Notes: generated from the sequence alone by a model not told the origin. Positions 26,207-36,066 are shown, counted from the first letter of the stretch. The stretch: DNA of 64,000 bases from Kangiellaceae bacterium (GCA_026196875.1 JAPHTP010000083.1:1-64000), one strand, 5' to 3'. Program-made: numbers and translations.

Positions 26207-27979
26207 CTATGCCTCATCTTTTTTAACGGTAGAGGCAATATGCAATTCTTCCAATTGTTTGTCCGACACGAATGAAGGCGCGGAAGTTAATGGACAGCTT
26301 GCGGTAGTTGTTTTCGGAAACGCAATTACATCACGAATTGAATCGGCGCCTACCATCAGCATAACAAGTCGGTCGAGACCAAAAGCGATCCCTCCATGTG
26401 GAGGGCAGCCATACTGCAAGGCTTCTAGCAAGAAGCCAAATTTTTCTTCTGCTTCTTGCTTATCAATTCCCAAAATATCAAATACAGCAGCTTGGATATC
26501 CTGGTTGTGGATACGTACCGAACCACCACCGACTTCACAACCATTTAACACCATATCGTAAGCGCGTGATAAGGTTTCAGTTGGCGCAGCTCTTAGTTTT
26601 TCCGCATCGTTTTCTTTCGGCGCGGTAAACGGATGATGTAACGCATGAAGCTGTCCATCTTCTTCTTCAAACATTGGGAAATCCACTACCCACAATGGCT
26701 TCCAGCTATCTTCGACCAAACCACGGTCTTCAGCAACTTTCAATCTCAACGCGCCGAGAGAATCGGTAACAACTTTATATGAATCAGCTCCAAACAACAG
26801 GATATCGCCCGCTTTTGCACCGGTCCTTTCAGTGATCTGATTGATTATGTCATCGTTTAAAAACTTTGCGATAGGAGACTGAACGCCTTCGGCTCCATTA
26901 CCGACTTCATTAACTTTTATCCACGCGAGTCCTTTAGCGCCATAACGGCCTGCATACTCACCGTATCCGTCAATTTGCTTACGGCTGAGTTCTGCACCAC
27001 CTGGAACGCAAATAACAGCGACCCTACCTTTAGGATCATTGGCTGGTCCGGCAAAGACTTTAAATTCGATGTCCTTTAGTAAATCATCAACATCTACCAA
27101 CTCAATTGCTACGCGTAAATCAGGCTTATCGCTTCCATATTTTTGCATTGCCTCTGCATATGGCATACGTGGAAATTCACCGAGATCTACCTCGAGACAT
27201 TCTTGGAATAAATCTCGGATCATTGTTTCCATCATGCCCATGATAGATTCTTCATCCATAAACGAAGTTTCAATATCCAGCTGGGTAAACTCCGGTTGGC
27301 GATCTGCCCGTAAATCTTCATCACGGAAGCAGCGTACAATTTGGTAGTAGCGGTCAAATCCGCTCATCATCAATAATTGCTTAAATAGCTGAGGGGACTG
27401 AGGAAGCGCGAAAAAAGCCCCTTTGTTAGTACGGCTAGGCACAAGATAGTCACGCGCACCTTCCGGGGTTGCTTTGGTCAAGATTGGCGTTTCAATATCC
27501 GCGAAATTCTCTGCTTCAAGGAAATCGCGCAACTTCTTGGCTACCTTATTGCGGAACAAGAGTTTTTGCTGCATTTCCGGGCGTCGTAAATCCAAGTAAC
27601 GATATTTCAAACGCAGTTCCTCAGAAACCTCTTCGTGCTCGCTGACCAGGATTGCCGGTGGAGCCGATTTGTTCAAAATTTCGATATTGATTGCGACCAC
27701 TTCAATCGCGCCGGTTTGCATATCCTTGTTGATCATGTCTTGAGGACGATTTCTAACCTTTCCTTCCACGCAAACGACATATTCACTGCGCAGCTTTTTA
27801 GCGACGGCTAATAGTCCTTCTTGATCGGGATCGATAGCAACCTGAACAATCCCACTTCGATCTCTTACTTGTAGGAATGCTAAACCACCTAAATCTCGCT
27901 GCTGGTGGATCCAACCAGCAATTTTGACCGTTTCACCCTCGGAAACACTAACTAAATCACCACAATAATGGCTACGCAT
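26207..27979 (-). CDS. aspS: Aspartyl-tRNA synthetase
   Basis: AspS is a class II aminoacyl-tRNA synthetase that charges tRNA-Asp. The 590-residue bacterial-type enzyme has the OB anticodon-binding domain (about 1-110; [21 protein letters not shown] split over its first strands), class II motif 2 with [18 protein letters not shown], the bacterial GAD insertion in the middle, and motif 3 [13 protein letters not shown] near the end. Length is normal. It is divergent from the pilin-like cluster and precedes yebC across the REPIN-like repeat. Confidence 0.98.
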   Translation of the reverse strand: MRSHYCGDLVSVSEGETVKIAGWIHQQRDLGGLAFLQVRDRSGIVQVAIDPDQEGLLAVAKKLRSEYVVCVEGKVRNRPQDMINKDMQTGAIEVVAINIEILNKSAPPAILVSEHEEVSEELRLKYRYLDLRRPEMQQKLLFRNKVAKKLRDFLEAENFADIETPILTKATPEGARDYLVPSRTNKGAFFALPQSPQLFKQLLMMSGFDRYYQIVRCFRDEDLRADRQPEFTQLDIETSFMDEESIMGMMETMIRDLFQECLEVDLGEFPRMPYAEAMQKYGSDKPDLRVAIELVDVDDLLKDIEFKVFAGPANDPKGRVAVICVPGGAELSRKQIDGYGEYAGRYGAKGLAWIKVNEVGNGAEGVQSPIAKFLNDDIINQITERTGAKAGDILLFGADSYKVVTDSLGALRLKVAEDRGLVEDSWKPLWVVDFPMFEEEDGQLHALHHPFTAPKENDAEKLRAAPTETLSRAYDMVLNGCEVGGGSVRIHNQDIQAAVFDILGIDKQEAEEKFGFLLEALQYGCPPHGGIAFGLDRLVMLMVGADSIRDVIAFPKTTTASCPLTSAPSFVSDKQLEELHIASTVKKDEA

Positions 27980-28188
27980 AACTAAACCTTGATTTTAAGC
28001 TTGAAGCGGCCTGTCAAAGGCCTCGGAAAAACCGCGTATATTACTGGATATATGGGCTAAAGTCGACGATTTGAAGACTGCCTCTGCTATCGATGGGACT
28101 CATGCTCATGAGAATTTCGATTGCAGCGGGAATATTTTTCGACTAACTTCGTTGACTGTCAATAATATCAATAAGTTATGGAATAATA

Positions 28189-28722
28189 ATGGTTAATGGC
28201 AACATCATGCTAAAAGAAAGCGCTGCCGACTATTTCTTTAACGTTAACGCTCAAATTACAGCCTCTATGCTGCTAATATCAGTGCTGGTTACGCTACTTC
28301 TCAGCCAGTCAAAAAATTACATCGCCAAGTCAAAAACAACCGAGGCGCTCTCAGTAATTACCGCCAGCATACAGGACTTGACTGCGCACTATTACGAGAC
28401 CAATCAATGGCCCAGAGCCCATAAAATTCACCACTATAACTCAGAGACTATCGGAAGCTATGTAGCTTCAATAAGTTTTGACGGAGTTGGTGGACTTCAT
28501 ATTGAATTTAACCACCAAGAATCGCTACTGGCAGGTAAATATCTCTCCATAGTAGCGTCGGTGCCCAAAGAGTCGCGCGCCGGAAGTATTATTTGGGTTT
28601 GTGGCTACGCCAAACCTTTAACTGGCTATCAACTTACTTCTGCATCAAAAACTGATTTATCTCCATTACTGCTAGGCATGGCCTGCAAAAACTCGAACAA
28701 TCAAGCTAAGGAAACTCAATGA
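28189..28722 (+). CDS. Atypical type IV pilin-like protein lacking a prepilin peptidase site
   Basis: The 177-residue protein has one hydrophobic helix (about 23-42, ITASMLLISVLVTLLLSQ) after a 20-residue polar N-terminus, then a pilin-like layout: a helix with LTAHYYETNQWPRAH, a strand GSYVASISFDGVGGLHIEF, and near the C-terminus IIWVCGYAKP with the Cys expected in the pilin D-region. It aligns in outline with the PilE-like pilin two genes downstream but has no G-F-T-L-I-E leader, so PilD would not process it. It may be a membrane-anchored minor component. The stop overlaps the start of the GspF-like gene (ATGA), indicating coupled translation. Confidence 0.68.
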   Translation: MVNGNIMLKESAADYFFNVNAQITASMLLISVLVTLLLSQSKNYIAKSKTTEALSVITASIQDLTAHYYETNQWPRAHKIHHYNSETIGSYVASISFDGVGGLHIEFNHQESLLAGKYLSIVASVPKESRAGSIIWVCGYAKPLTGYQLTSASKTDLSPLLLGMACKNSNNQAKETQ

Positions 28723-29669
28723 TAAAATCTCGAAATGAATTTATCACAAGACAATTAAGTCTTTTAAAAGAGTCTTCGGAAAATAATCGAGAGCCTCTCG
28801 ACCGAATTTTGGCTCAAGTACTATCATCGACCGAACATCGAGAGGCGATGCTTTACTTTGATAAAACTCAAAGTGTGGCGCAAACCTTAAATGAGTTTAA
28901 TTTATCTGACTTGGCACCAGATATGATTAGTCAAATTGTCGCCATTGAAAAGAAACACCAAGTTTCGGTTCCACTACAAAAGATTTCCAACATCAGTGGA
29001 GTAGCAACCAAAGTTTACGAAATACTTACGCTTAGATTGGTTATGGGGCTAACTTACGCTTTAGCCTTAACGTGCCTGGCCACTGTGGTGTTTTACATTA
29101 TTTCGGCTAAAGTTCTGGTTCAATTTGAGGAGGTCTTTGTTTCTTTTGGTGCAGACTTACCTCAGCTAACGCAGCTAGCTATCAACTGGCAGCACTCCTA
29201 TTTTCCGCCTACGGCTTTCGCTCTATTAATGGTCATCTTTGTCGGCTTTATTTTGTTTCAAGCTAAAAATTTAAACCGGCTTAAAGGCTCCTCAAAACTC
29301 AAAAAGCTTCCATTTATACACCGCGTATTTGACTTCGTTGATAGCCTTACTTACCTAACTCAGATAAAACTTCTGCTAAGCGCTGGTTTGACTTATGAGA
29401 CGGTAAAAACTGAGCTTCCTGAACCACCTTCTTCGCTAAAACAAATGGCCAAGTATTCACTTGCTGAAATAGAAATGGCAGAGGCCCTAGGCAACGTCGC
29501 GTCTGAAATTGATTTTCAAATAGACGCGCTAAGTTTGAAAGCAGAAAATGTCGTCGTATCAGCCTGTCGATCGCTTTTGACCTTTATTATGTCACTGGTC
29601 ATTGGATTTGTCGGCTTCATCTTAATCGCCAGTTATTTGCCCATTTTTCAAATGGGGGCTGTCGTTTAA
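28719..29669 (+). CDS. Type II secretion/type IV pilus inner-membrane protein (GspF/PilC-like)
   Basis: The 316-residue protein has about three transmembrane helices (near 110-130, 160-180 and 285-310). The final segment VIGFVGFILIASYLPIFQMG is characteristic of GspF/PilC proteins, which form the platform of type IV pilus and type II secretion machines. It is shorter than PilC (about 400 residues) and its N-terminal cytoplasmic domain (1-100) is divergent; only the second GspF domain is well recognisable. No pilB/pilT ATPase or pilD is next to it, so it would need partners encoded elsewhere. Confidence 0.8.
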   Translation: MIKSRNEFITRQLSLLKESSENNREPLDRILAQVLSSTEHREAMLYFDKTQSVAQTLNEFNLSDLAPDMISQIVAIEKKHQVSVPLQKISNISGVATKVYEILTLRLVMGLTYALALTCLATVVFYIISAKVLVQFEEVFVSFGADLPQLTQLAINWQHSYFPPTAFALLMVIFVGFILFQAKNLNRLKGSSKLKKLPFIHRVFDFVDSLTYLTQIKLLLSAGLTYETVKTELPEPPSSLKQMAKYSLAEIEMAEALGNVASEIDFQIDALSLKAENVVVSACRSLLTFIMSLVIGFVGFILIASYLPIFQMGAVV

Positions 29670-29741
29670 GTAGGAAACCTTGGTGCCACCACACTAGAAG
29701 AAATTTACCCAAGAGAAACAGATTTACCGAGAGGACTTAAC

Positions 29742-30215
29742 ATGAAATATAAAGGATTCACCTTAATCGAATTAATGATAGTAGTCGCGATAATAGGAAT
29801 TCTTGCGGCAATAGCGCTACCTGCTTATCAAGACTACACGATTCGAGCTCAAATTGCTGAAGGGATCAGTTTGACCAATGCTGTAAAACCTAAAATTCAA
29901 GAATACTATAAACAACACGGACGATTTCCTGCAAACAACCAAGATGCAGGTTTACCTCAGGCACAATACTTAATTGGTAACTATGTCAAAGGTATAGAGG
30001 TGGTTGCAGGCGCCATCCATGTTACATACGGAAACAAGGTCAACGCCTTAGTTACTGACAAAGTGCTGACAATGCGCCCTCAATTTGTCCGTCAAAGTGC
30101 TATTACACCATTAGCCTGGCTATGTGGTGGCGATCAAGTTGTTAACGGTATGGAGGTGGCTGGAGAAAACCTAACTGACCTAGGTCCACAGTTTTTACCG
30201 GCAGTATGTCGCTAA
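29742..30215 (+). CDS. Type IV pilin (PilA/PilE-like)
   Basis: This is a canonical major-type pilin of 157 residues: short leader MKYKG followed by [19 protein letters not shown] with Glu at position 5 of the mature chain, then [16 protein letters not shown]. The globular part has the pilin C-terminal Cys pair (WLCGGDQ and PAVCR). It would be processed by the prepilin peptidase and assembled into a pilus or pseudopilus. It ends a three-gene unit with the pilin-like and GspF-like genes, 72 bases after the latter. Confidence 0.93.
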   Translation: MKYKGFTLIELMIVVAIIGILAAIALPAYQDYTIRAQIAEGISLTNAVKPKIQEYYKQHGRFPANNQDAGLPQAQYLIGNYVKGIEVVAGAIHVTYGNKVNALVTDKVLTMRPQFVRQSAITPLAWLCGGDQVVNGMEVAGENLTDLGPQFLPAVCR

Positions 30216-30234
30216 TAATAATTTAGTCCGGTAA

Positions 30235-30876
30235 TTAATTTACCTTATAGCGATAATGACCCGTAATTTTGGCCCCAAATAAAAAATCATCTTGTTTAGG
30301 GCCAAAACCAATATTATGCAAAATCAAGTAGTTACTCCCATCTGAGTTTTTATTATCACTGACAATGCCGATGTGGGGTAAATTGCCTGGCAGCATCCAG
30401 GTAACTATATCTCCAGGTTGATAATCTTGCGGATTGGAAGATATGGATAAACTCGCACCTCGGCGCTCAAAAAAGACCTGAAGGTTGGGCACACGTCGGT
30501 GATCGATATTAGTATCTGGTCGTTTTAGCCCCCAAATTTTCGGATACAAGTCAAAATTACTCTTCATATCCTCGTGAACCAACTGCTGTAAATCCACGCC
30601 TAACTTCCGGTAACTGCGAATTACCACATCAGTACAAACGCCTATGTTGTCTGGAACATCCCCTCCAGGATATTTTATGGCCATGTAACGGCCATTATAA
30701 GTCACATTTTTTTGTGTTCGCTGCTTCGCTGCCCGTATCAGTTTTTGGCTCCACTCTGTGGAGCTAGCCGTAACTTTGGCTGTATCAGTCATCCCACGGT
30801 TACTTTCGGCAGCAATTATGGAGTGACTCATTGTTATCAATAAAACAACTAGTCCATAGTTAATCGCACACTTCAT
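30235..30876 (-). CDS. DUF1287-family exported protein
   Basis: The 213-residue protein has a signal peptide (about 1-22, ending SIIAA). The rest is DUF1287: YPGGDVPDNIGVCTDVVIRSYR with the family's conserved Cys, then PGDIVTWMLPGNLPHIGIV with a conserved His, and the end LILHNIGFG. The Cys/His arrangement recalls NlpC/P60-like papain-fold enzymes, so a peptidase or amidase role is plausible but untested. The ATG at 30876 has AAGGGA at 8 bases; the longer frame to 30927 adds an unlikely Cys-rich extension. Confidence 0.88.
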   Translation of the reverse strand: MKCAINYGLVVLLITMSHSIIAAESNRGMTDTAKVTASSTEWSQKLIRAAKQRTQKNVTYNGRYMAIKYPGGDVPDNIGVCTDVVIRSYRKLGVDLQQLVHEDMKSNFDLYPKIWGLKRPDTNIDHRRVPNLQVFFERRGASLSISSNPQDYQPGDIVTWMLPGNLPHIGIVSDNKNSDGSNYLILHNIGFGPKQDDFLFGAKITGHYRYKVN

Positions 30877-31104
30877 TTTTGTTCCCTTTTTAGCTTCTTT
30901 AAGATTAAGACAACAGTTAATTACCAAAAATTCACCTGAGACCTAATTTTAGGCTTATCAATAGGTTAAGTGATACACATTCAAATTGACGAGATATATT
31001 TAACTTTGTATAGAATATTCAAATATATACCTCCGAAACTGGAAAAATCGTTAAAACTTGCCTATTTATTAACTACAACTATTCTAATCATTTTCGGTTA
31101 ATCA

Positions 31105-31716
31105 ATGAGTGAGAGCAACGACGCCGCTGACACATTTATCTCAGTAGCACATGTGGCATCAGAGTTATTCAAAGCCCAGTCCATTGCTGAAGAGCTTTCG
31201 ATAACTTCCAAGAATGCTCGCGCACTAGCCGTGAGAGCGGGCTCTACGGCCGCTGGATTTAATGAGATCACGCGCTTTATTGAAGGGCTTTCCAAACTAA
31301 CCATAGATGCGGCTAGAAGTGTCAATACGATTGCTATATCTCAAACCAAAATCGCCTCCGACCTTTTTCGATCACAAAGTTTTGTCTCTAAACTCGATAA
31401 AGTCGACTATGAGCCGGTAAAAGGTCATGTAAATGAGCTAGCACCTATTTACGATGAAGTTAATCAAGCTCGTTCACAATTAGAACGAAAAATAAGGATA
31501 AGTTTGCGTGAATTGGTTGACAGATTGGACGAAACAAAAATGGAATTAAGGGCGACACAAGTTGTTTCGGTCGTATCTAGAGTCGAAGCTTCCAGGGCAC
31601 ACGAAGATTTTCAGAACTCACTTAACTCCGTTGCCGATAAAGTTTCAAGTGCTGGTCAAAGAATTAACTCTCATTTAGAAAGAGCACGCAGACATTTAGC
31701 CCACTTGAGAACCTAG
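31105..31716 (+). CDS. Soluble helical protein with a degenerate chemoreceptor (MCP) signalling tip
   Basis: The 203-residue protein is entirely helical with no membrane segment. Residues about 26-75 (AEELSITSKNARALAVRAGS, then TAAGFNEITRFIEGLSKLT) follow the spacing of the MCP hairpin tip, whose consensus runs through [20 protein letters not shown] and GRGFAVVADEVRKLA; N37, A38, R44-A45-G46 and G51-F52 coincide with conserved positions. The remaining half is a long coiled coil (about 110-200). It lacks an input domain. The next gene encodes an ODP-type di-iron protein, a fold known in Treponema denticola to feed a cytoplasmic MCP. A role as a minimal soluble receptor is inference. Confidence 0.6.
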   Translation: MSESNDAADTFISVAHVASELFKAQSIAEELSITSKNARALAVRAGSTAAGFNEITRFIEGLSKLTIDAARSVNTIAISQTKIASDLFRSQSFVSKLDKVDYEPVKGHVNELAPIYDEVNQARSQLERKIRISLRELVDRLDETKMELRATQVVSVVSRVEASRAHEDFQNSLNSVADKVSSAGQRINSHLERARRHLAHLRT

Positions 31717-31789
31717 ATAATCAGTAGACTAACTTCAAAAACTCTAATCGCTAAGTCAAACAATTTAAAACACAAATCAAGGAATAAGA

Positions 31790-32527
31790 ATGAAGGCAAT
31801 CTCAATATTTCAAAAGGGCAGTCACCAATGGTTGTGCTTTGGTAGGGACCCCGACAAGCCAGAGAAAATCATCGATACAAACCAATATATGGTTACAAAC
31901 GGTGAAAGTAGTATCATTCTCGATCCAGGCGGAGTTGAGTTGTTTTCTCAAATGCTAACTTCAGTGCTTCGCTACACTACGCTCGACAATATCAAAGCTC
32001 TGTTTTCGTCACATCAAGACCCAGATATTATTTCGTCACTTGGCTTGTGGGACCAATGTTTAAAAAATTCGAAACTCTATTCTCCTTGGTTATGGGAGTC
32101 TTTTATTCGTCACTTCGGAATGAGTAATATTGAATTTGAGGCAATTCCTGATGAAGGAAGTGAAATCCAATTAGGCAATATCGTATTACAGTTTGTTCCA
32201 GCCCATTACCTTCATTCATCGGGCAATATGCATGTCTATGATAAAGAAGCAAAAATACTAATGAGCGGCGATGTTGGTGCTGCGCTCGACGAGGTGAGCG
32301 CTCCATTTTACGTCGAAGACTTTGAGGCGCATATTCCCAAAATGGAATATTTTCATCGACGCTGGATGCCGTCCAATAAAGCGAAAGAAGAGTGGATCAA
32401 CCGAGTTAGAAAACTCGATATCGAAATTATAGCGCCACAGCATGGAGGGATCTTCAAAAACGATATGGTTGGCAAGTTCTTAGATTGGTTTGAGCGTCTT
32501 GATGTCGGCATAGCAACCAACAAATAA
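31790..32527 (+). CDS. ODP-type (oxygen-binding di-iron) metallo-beta-lactamase-fold protein
   Basis: The 245-residue MBL-fold protein is of the flavodiiron/ODP branch without a flavodoxin domain. Candidate metal ligands are H75, D77 and D79 (SSHQDPD), H139 or H142 (PAHYLHSSGN), D161 (LMSGDVG) and H218 (PQHGG). Such proteins bind a di-iron centre; T. denticola ODP acts as an Fe(II)/O2 sensor coupled to chemoreceptors. The cluster HxDxD differs from the usual HxExD. The gene lies 73 bases after the MCP-like gene on the same strand, supporting a functional pair. Confidence 0.83.
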   Translation: MKAISIFQKGSHQWLCFGRDPDKPEKIIDTNQYMVTNGESSIILDPGGVELFSQMLTSVLRYTTLDNIKALFSSHQDPDIISSLGLWDQCLKNSKLYSPWLWESFIRHFGMSNIEFEAIPDEGSEIQLGNIVLQFVPAHYLHSSGNMHVYDKEAKILMSGDVGAALDEVSAPFYVEDFEAHIPKMEYFHRRWMPSNKAKEEWINRVRKLDIEIIAPQHGGIFKNDMVGKFLDWFERLDVGIATNK

Positions 32528-32571
32528 GGTGCAGAAGAATAAGTCCAAGAGCTAAATATTAGATTTGGTAG

Positions 32572-33291
32572 TTATTTTCCTATCATTTCTTCTATGGCAA
32601 CCTCCCCTAATGGTCTTTTGCGCTTTACCGACAAACTATCGTTCCATTCTTTGGCAAAGTCCTTTTGATAATGCCAGTTTACAAGCGCGGTAATCAGCAT
32701 CGCGATTAGTGCGCCTATTGCCGCTAGCAACATATCTTTATGTGCATCCCAAACATCGCCCTGTGTACCTAAATATGCCTGTCCGAGATCAGCCGCAACA
32801 ATTTCCACCACACCCCATTCGAATAATTCAAAAACCAAAGAAGTCGACATCGTCAAGTCAAGCGGCAGAAAATATCCCCAGAAACCTTTAACTTCAACAA
32901 TTCTAATAAATAACTCACGAATCGGATAAGCCAGTAAAAGCCCATAACAAAAATGCACCAGGCGATCGAAGTTATTTCTTTCCCAGCCTACCCACTCGTT
33001 AAAAGAGAAACCAAACAGATTGATCGACCAGGTATCATATGGCACTCTGGCATAAGTGTAATGGGAACCGAGTTCATGGAGTAGCATAAAAAGAAAAATA
33101 CATGTGTAGCTGATCTTTGAAAGTGGAAACTTATTAGCGGTTACAGCCAATAAACCAACAAATAGTACGCTAAGAATGTTTTCCAGCGCCCAGTCATGAC
33201 GGTCAAATGGGGCAATTGCTAAGAAAATAAACCAACCAGTGAACAAAAGTAATAATATACCAGGAAAGAGTTTTGTAGATTTATAATTCAT
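32572..33291 (-). CDS. DUF2238 (YjdF-like) integral membrane protein
   Basis: The 239-residue protein has about six transmembrane helices. The region ELGSHYTYARVPYDTW, then FDRLVHFCYGLLLAYP and the C-terminal FELFEWGVVEIV with QGDVWDAHKDM are the conserved parts of the DUF2238/YjdF family. Function is unknown. Conserved His, Glu and Asp in or near the helices could bind metal. It stands alone between the ODP gene (convergent) and the DUF885 gene. Confidence 0.86.
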   Translation of the reverse strand: MNYKSTKLFPGILLLLFTGWFIFLAIAPFDRHDWALENILSVLFVGLLAVTANKFPLSKISYTCIFLFMLLHELGSHYTYARVPYDTWSINLFGFSFNEWVGWERNNFDRLVHFCYGLLLAYPIRELFIRIVEVKGFWGYFLPLDLTMSTSLVFELFEWGVVEIVAADLGQAYLGTQGDVWDAHKDMLLAAIGALIAMLITALVNWHYQKDFAKEWNDSLSVKRKRPLGEVAIEEMIGK

Positions 33292-33359
33292 TTGGGTAAA
33301 ATTTTAAGTTGGCTTTAATGGCAACACTTCAATATTTTAAAATTATTCTACTCAAAAGG

Positions 33360-33399
33360 AGGGTTGGCTATTCACAGCTTTTGTTACGTAGCCAACCTT
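33360..33399 (-). terminator. Terminator downstream of the DUF885 gene
   Basis: GGTTGGCTA (33362-33370) pairs perfectly with TAGCCAACC (33389-33397), and on the minus strand the stem is followed by CCTCCTTTT. It is 25 bases beyond the stop codon. Confidence 0.65.
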
Positions 33400-33423
33400 C
33401 TATCAAAAGTTTAGTTCTCAAAG

Positions 33424-35259
33424 TTATTCTAATCCTAACTCCGTCAACATAAGTTTGCGTATTACCGGTACCGGAGCATTTCCATAACTCAAGAACTTAT
33501 TATGAAAATCTTTTAATTTGAACTTGTCGCCCATTTTCTGTTTAAGCTCTTCTCTGAAAGCGTAGATTTCAGCGTACCCATTAAAATAGCTGGTTAATTG
33601 TACCTGTGATAACGTCGCCCGGCGCCACTTGCCTTCAGCTTCTGTCTTTTCTTGAAAAGCTTCATTCATCAACAAGTTTAGTCCTTCTTCTCTGGTCATA
33701 CCTAGCACGTGAATACTGTAGTCCAAAATAGTATTCGCTACTACGCGCAGGTTCCACTTACTATACATTAGCCACATTTCAGGCTCGTTGTTGCCATAAC
33801 CTTCTTCTAACATCATTCGCTCAGAATAAACGGCCCAACCTTCGATCATAGCGCCGTTACCAAAAATAGATTTAATCATGCTAGGAGATTTATTGGCATG
33901 GACCAATTGGGTGTAATGTCCAGGTAATGCCTCGTGGATATTTAAAATCTGCAAGATCCAATGGTTGTATTCTCTTAAATAACTTTCTGCTTGTTCCTCG
34001 GTATAGTGATCAAGTGGTGTTACATTGTAGTAAGTATTTGCCGTTGCATCGTATGGCCCTGGCGCACTAACGGACGCGCCTGCAAAGCCGCGCATATATT
34101 CTGGTGTTTCCCGAATAACTAAAGGCCGGGAGGGATCCATTTCCAATAAGTCATGGTCCAGAATAAACTTCTCAATAATAGGCATTTGACGACGTACTTC
34201 ATCGACAAACTCTTCGCGCTTAACATGCTTTACTGATAAATGGTCAATCAATTTTTTTACCGCGACTAGTTCTTCATCAGGCATGACTTCATCAGAGAAG
34301 TATTTTGGCCAGAGCTTTTTAGTAATTGCAATCATTTCCTGGTGCAGTTCAGCTTTCGACTGCAACGCCTTCTCATAAAGTTGTTTAGCGGTGTAATCGG
34401 AAACGATGTCGTGTTTAAACTTTTGCTCATACAAAGTTTCACCTATTCGGAAACTTTTAGCTGAACCGTCAGCGATATTCTTGTGCTTTTCCTCGAGCCA
34501 CGAAATATAACCGTTAATAGCATTGATAGCTTTTTCTAATTTAGGCTCGAAAGTCTTTTTCTCTTCATCGGGTAACGTTGATTGTTCTATTTTTTCAGGA
34601 ATAGACTTTTGGAATATGCCAAGCGCGCCTTTGTTTTGCTGAATAGCCAGCTCAGTATACTCCAATGTCGGTTTTTTAATGTTGGCAATTGCAGCTTGAT
34701 AATAAGCAGGAACATTATCTAGCCGTTTGGAAATAGCTTTTAGTCTTTCATCAAGCGATTTGTAATCAGTATTTAAAATTACGCCAAATACACCGGCTAC
34801 ATTGTAATTAGAAGGATTCCACTCGCTACTTTTAAAAACATCTCGATACCACTCTCCGGATTCAATTTGGTTTTTGATTAATGCATGGTCTGTTGCATTA
34901 AGCGGAGAAAGTTTACTTGTATCAAATTTGGCTAGCTGCCGTTTAATTTTATCAGAAAATTGTTTTTCTTCAGCTTCCCTTTCTTGATTGGGAATTTTCA
35001 ATTGGTCGTCATACTTATAATAACCAACATACACGCCATAGTTAGGGTAAACCTGCCACATTTCTTCAAGAAATTTTTCTTTAAATTCTTCAAATTCTTG
35101 ATTTTGATCAGCTTGAATAACTTCTCGAGTAGTTTCTTGTACTTCGTTTTTAGCGGTCGCCTCTTGAGGATTAACCGATTGCTCTGACGAATCGCTACAA
35201 CCACCTAGCATCGCTCCGGCCAATACTACAGAAAGCGAAACTCTCAGTATTGTCTTCAT
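33424..35259 (-). CDS. DUF885-family lipoprotein, probable metallopeptidase
   Basis: The 611-residue protein has a lipoprotein signal (GAMLGGC). DUF885 proteins carry a zinc-type motif, here NIHEALPGHYTQLVH near residue 450, with a downstream acidic segment GWAVYSERMMLEEGYG that would supply the third ligand; this pattern makes a carboxypeptidase/oligopeptidase-like function likely. The N-terminal 90 residues after the Cys are charged and probably a linker. The ATG at 35259 has GGAG at 7 bases; a start 4 codons earlier overlaps this site. It adds to the unusually rich set of exported peptidases in this window. Confidence 0.88.
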   Translation of the reverse strand: MKTILRVSLSVVLAGAMLGGCSDSSEQSVNPQEATAKNEVQETTREVIQADQNQEFEEFKEKFLEEMWQVYPNYGVYVGYYKYDDQLKIPNQEREAEEKQFSDKIKRQLAKFDTSKLSPLNATDHALIKNQIESGEWYRDVFKSSEWNPSNYNVAGVFGVILNTDYKSLDERLKAISKRLDNVPAYYQAAIANIKKPTLEYTELAIQQNKGALGIFQKSIPEKIEQSTLPDEEKKTFEPKLEKAINAINGYISWLEEKHKNIADGSAKSFRIGETLYEQKFKHDIVSDYTAKQLYEKALQSKAELHQEMIAITKKLWPKYFSDEVMPDEELVAVKKLIDHLSVKHVKREEFVDEVRRQMPIIEKFILDHDLLEMDPSRPLVIRETPEYMRGFAGASVSAPGPYDATANTYYNVTPLDHYTEEQAESYLREYNHWILQILNIHEALPGHYTQLVHANKSPSMIKSIFGNGAMIEGWAVYSERMMLEEGYGNNEPEMWLMYSKWNLRVVANTILDYSIHVLGMTREEGLNLLMNEAFQEKTEAEGKWRRATLSQVQLTSYFNGYAEIYAFREELKQKMGDKFKLKDFHNKFLSYGNAPVPVIRKLMLTELGLE

Positions 35260-35325
35260 TATCTTCTCCACTTAATGTTTTAGTTCTAGTTTTAGTTTAA
35301 ATCTTATTATTGTTGTTCCCAATTA

Positions 35326-36066
35326 TTAGGATATGCGTTGTCTTACGACTTCGAATAAACATACACCGGTCGCTACAGAAACATTCAGACTAGACACACT
35401 TCCAGCCATGGGAATTTTTATTAATTGGTCACAGTTTTCACGAGTTAATCGACGCATACCTTCACCTTCAGCTCCCATAACCAGCGCCGTTGGACCACTG
35501 AACTTAGTTTGATAAACAGTAGTCTTTGCTTCTCCAGCAGTGCCGATTACCCATACATCTCTTTCTTTTAATTGTTTGAGAATCCTGGCCAAGTTTGTCA
35601 CCTTCACCACCGGAACGTTTTCTGCAGCACCGCAAGCTACTTTTCTCGCAACCGCAGTTAATGACGCAGAACGGTCTTTAGGTACAACTAAAGCGTCAAC
35701 TCCGGCAGCATCCGCAGTACGAAGACAAGCCCCTAAATTATGAGGGTCCGTCACTCCGTCTAAAATAAGCAGCAGTAGATCACTTTTTTGCTCCGCGAGT
35801 TCTACTAATTGATTTTCATTTAGCTGTGCATCATAAACTTTGACCTCTGCGATAACTCCCTGGTGATTACCTTTTACCCAGTTGTCCATTTTTTTCTTGT
35901 CTACTAGTTGAAAACGAATGCCAGCATTTTTCGCGAGCCCTTCTATATGCTCAGCTTTTTTGTCATGGCGATTTTTCTGGATAAATAACTGCAATACATT
36001 TTCCGGTGTTCTTTGTAGAAAACTTTCCACCGCGTGAATACCAAAAATTTTTTCACTTTGACTCAT
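35326..36066 (-). CDS. rlmB: 23S rRNA (guanosine-2251-2'-O)-methyltransferase RlmB
   Basis: RlmB is a SPOUT-class enzyme that methylates G2251 in the peptidyl-transferase loop. The 246-residue product has the N-terminal substrate-binding domain (IFGIHAVESFLQ) and the C-terminal SpoU knot with motif 1 LDGVTDPHNLGACLRTADA, motif 2 ALVMGAEGEGMRRLT and motif 3 IPMAGSVSSLNVSVA. It follows rnr on the same strand, the usual pairing in gammaproteobacteria. Confidence 0.97.
   Translation of the reverse strand: MSQSEKIFGIHAVESFLQRTPENVLQLFIQKNRHDKKAEHIEGLAKNAGIRFQLVDKKKMDNWVKGNHQGVIAEVKVYDAQLNENQLVELAEQKSDLLLLILDGVTDPHNLGACLRTADAAGVDALVVPKDRSASLTAVARKVACGAAENVPVVKVTNLARILKQLKERDVWVIGTAGEAKTTVYQTKFSGPTALVMGAEGEGMRRLTRENCDQLIKIPMAGSVSSLNVSVATGVCLFEVVRQRIS

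Noticed and set aside
25602-26561. Several plus-strand frames opposite yebC and aspS
   Set aside because: They are antisense shadows of strongly conserved genes and have no features of their own.
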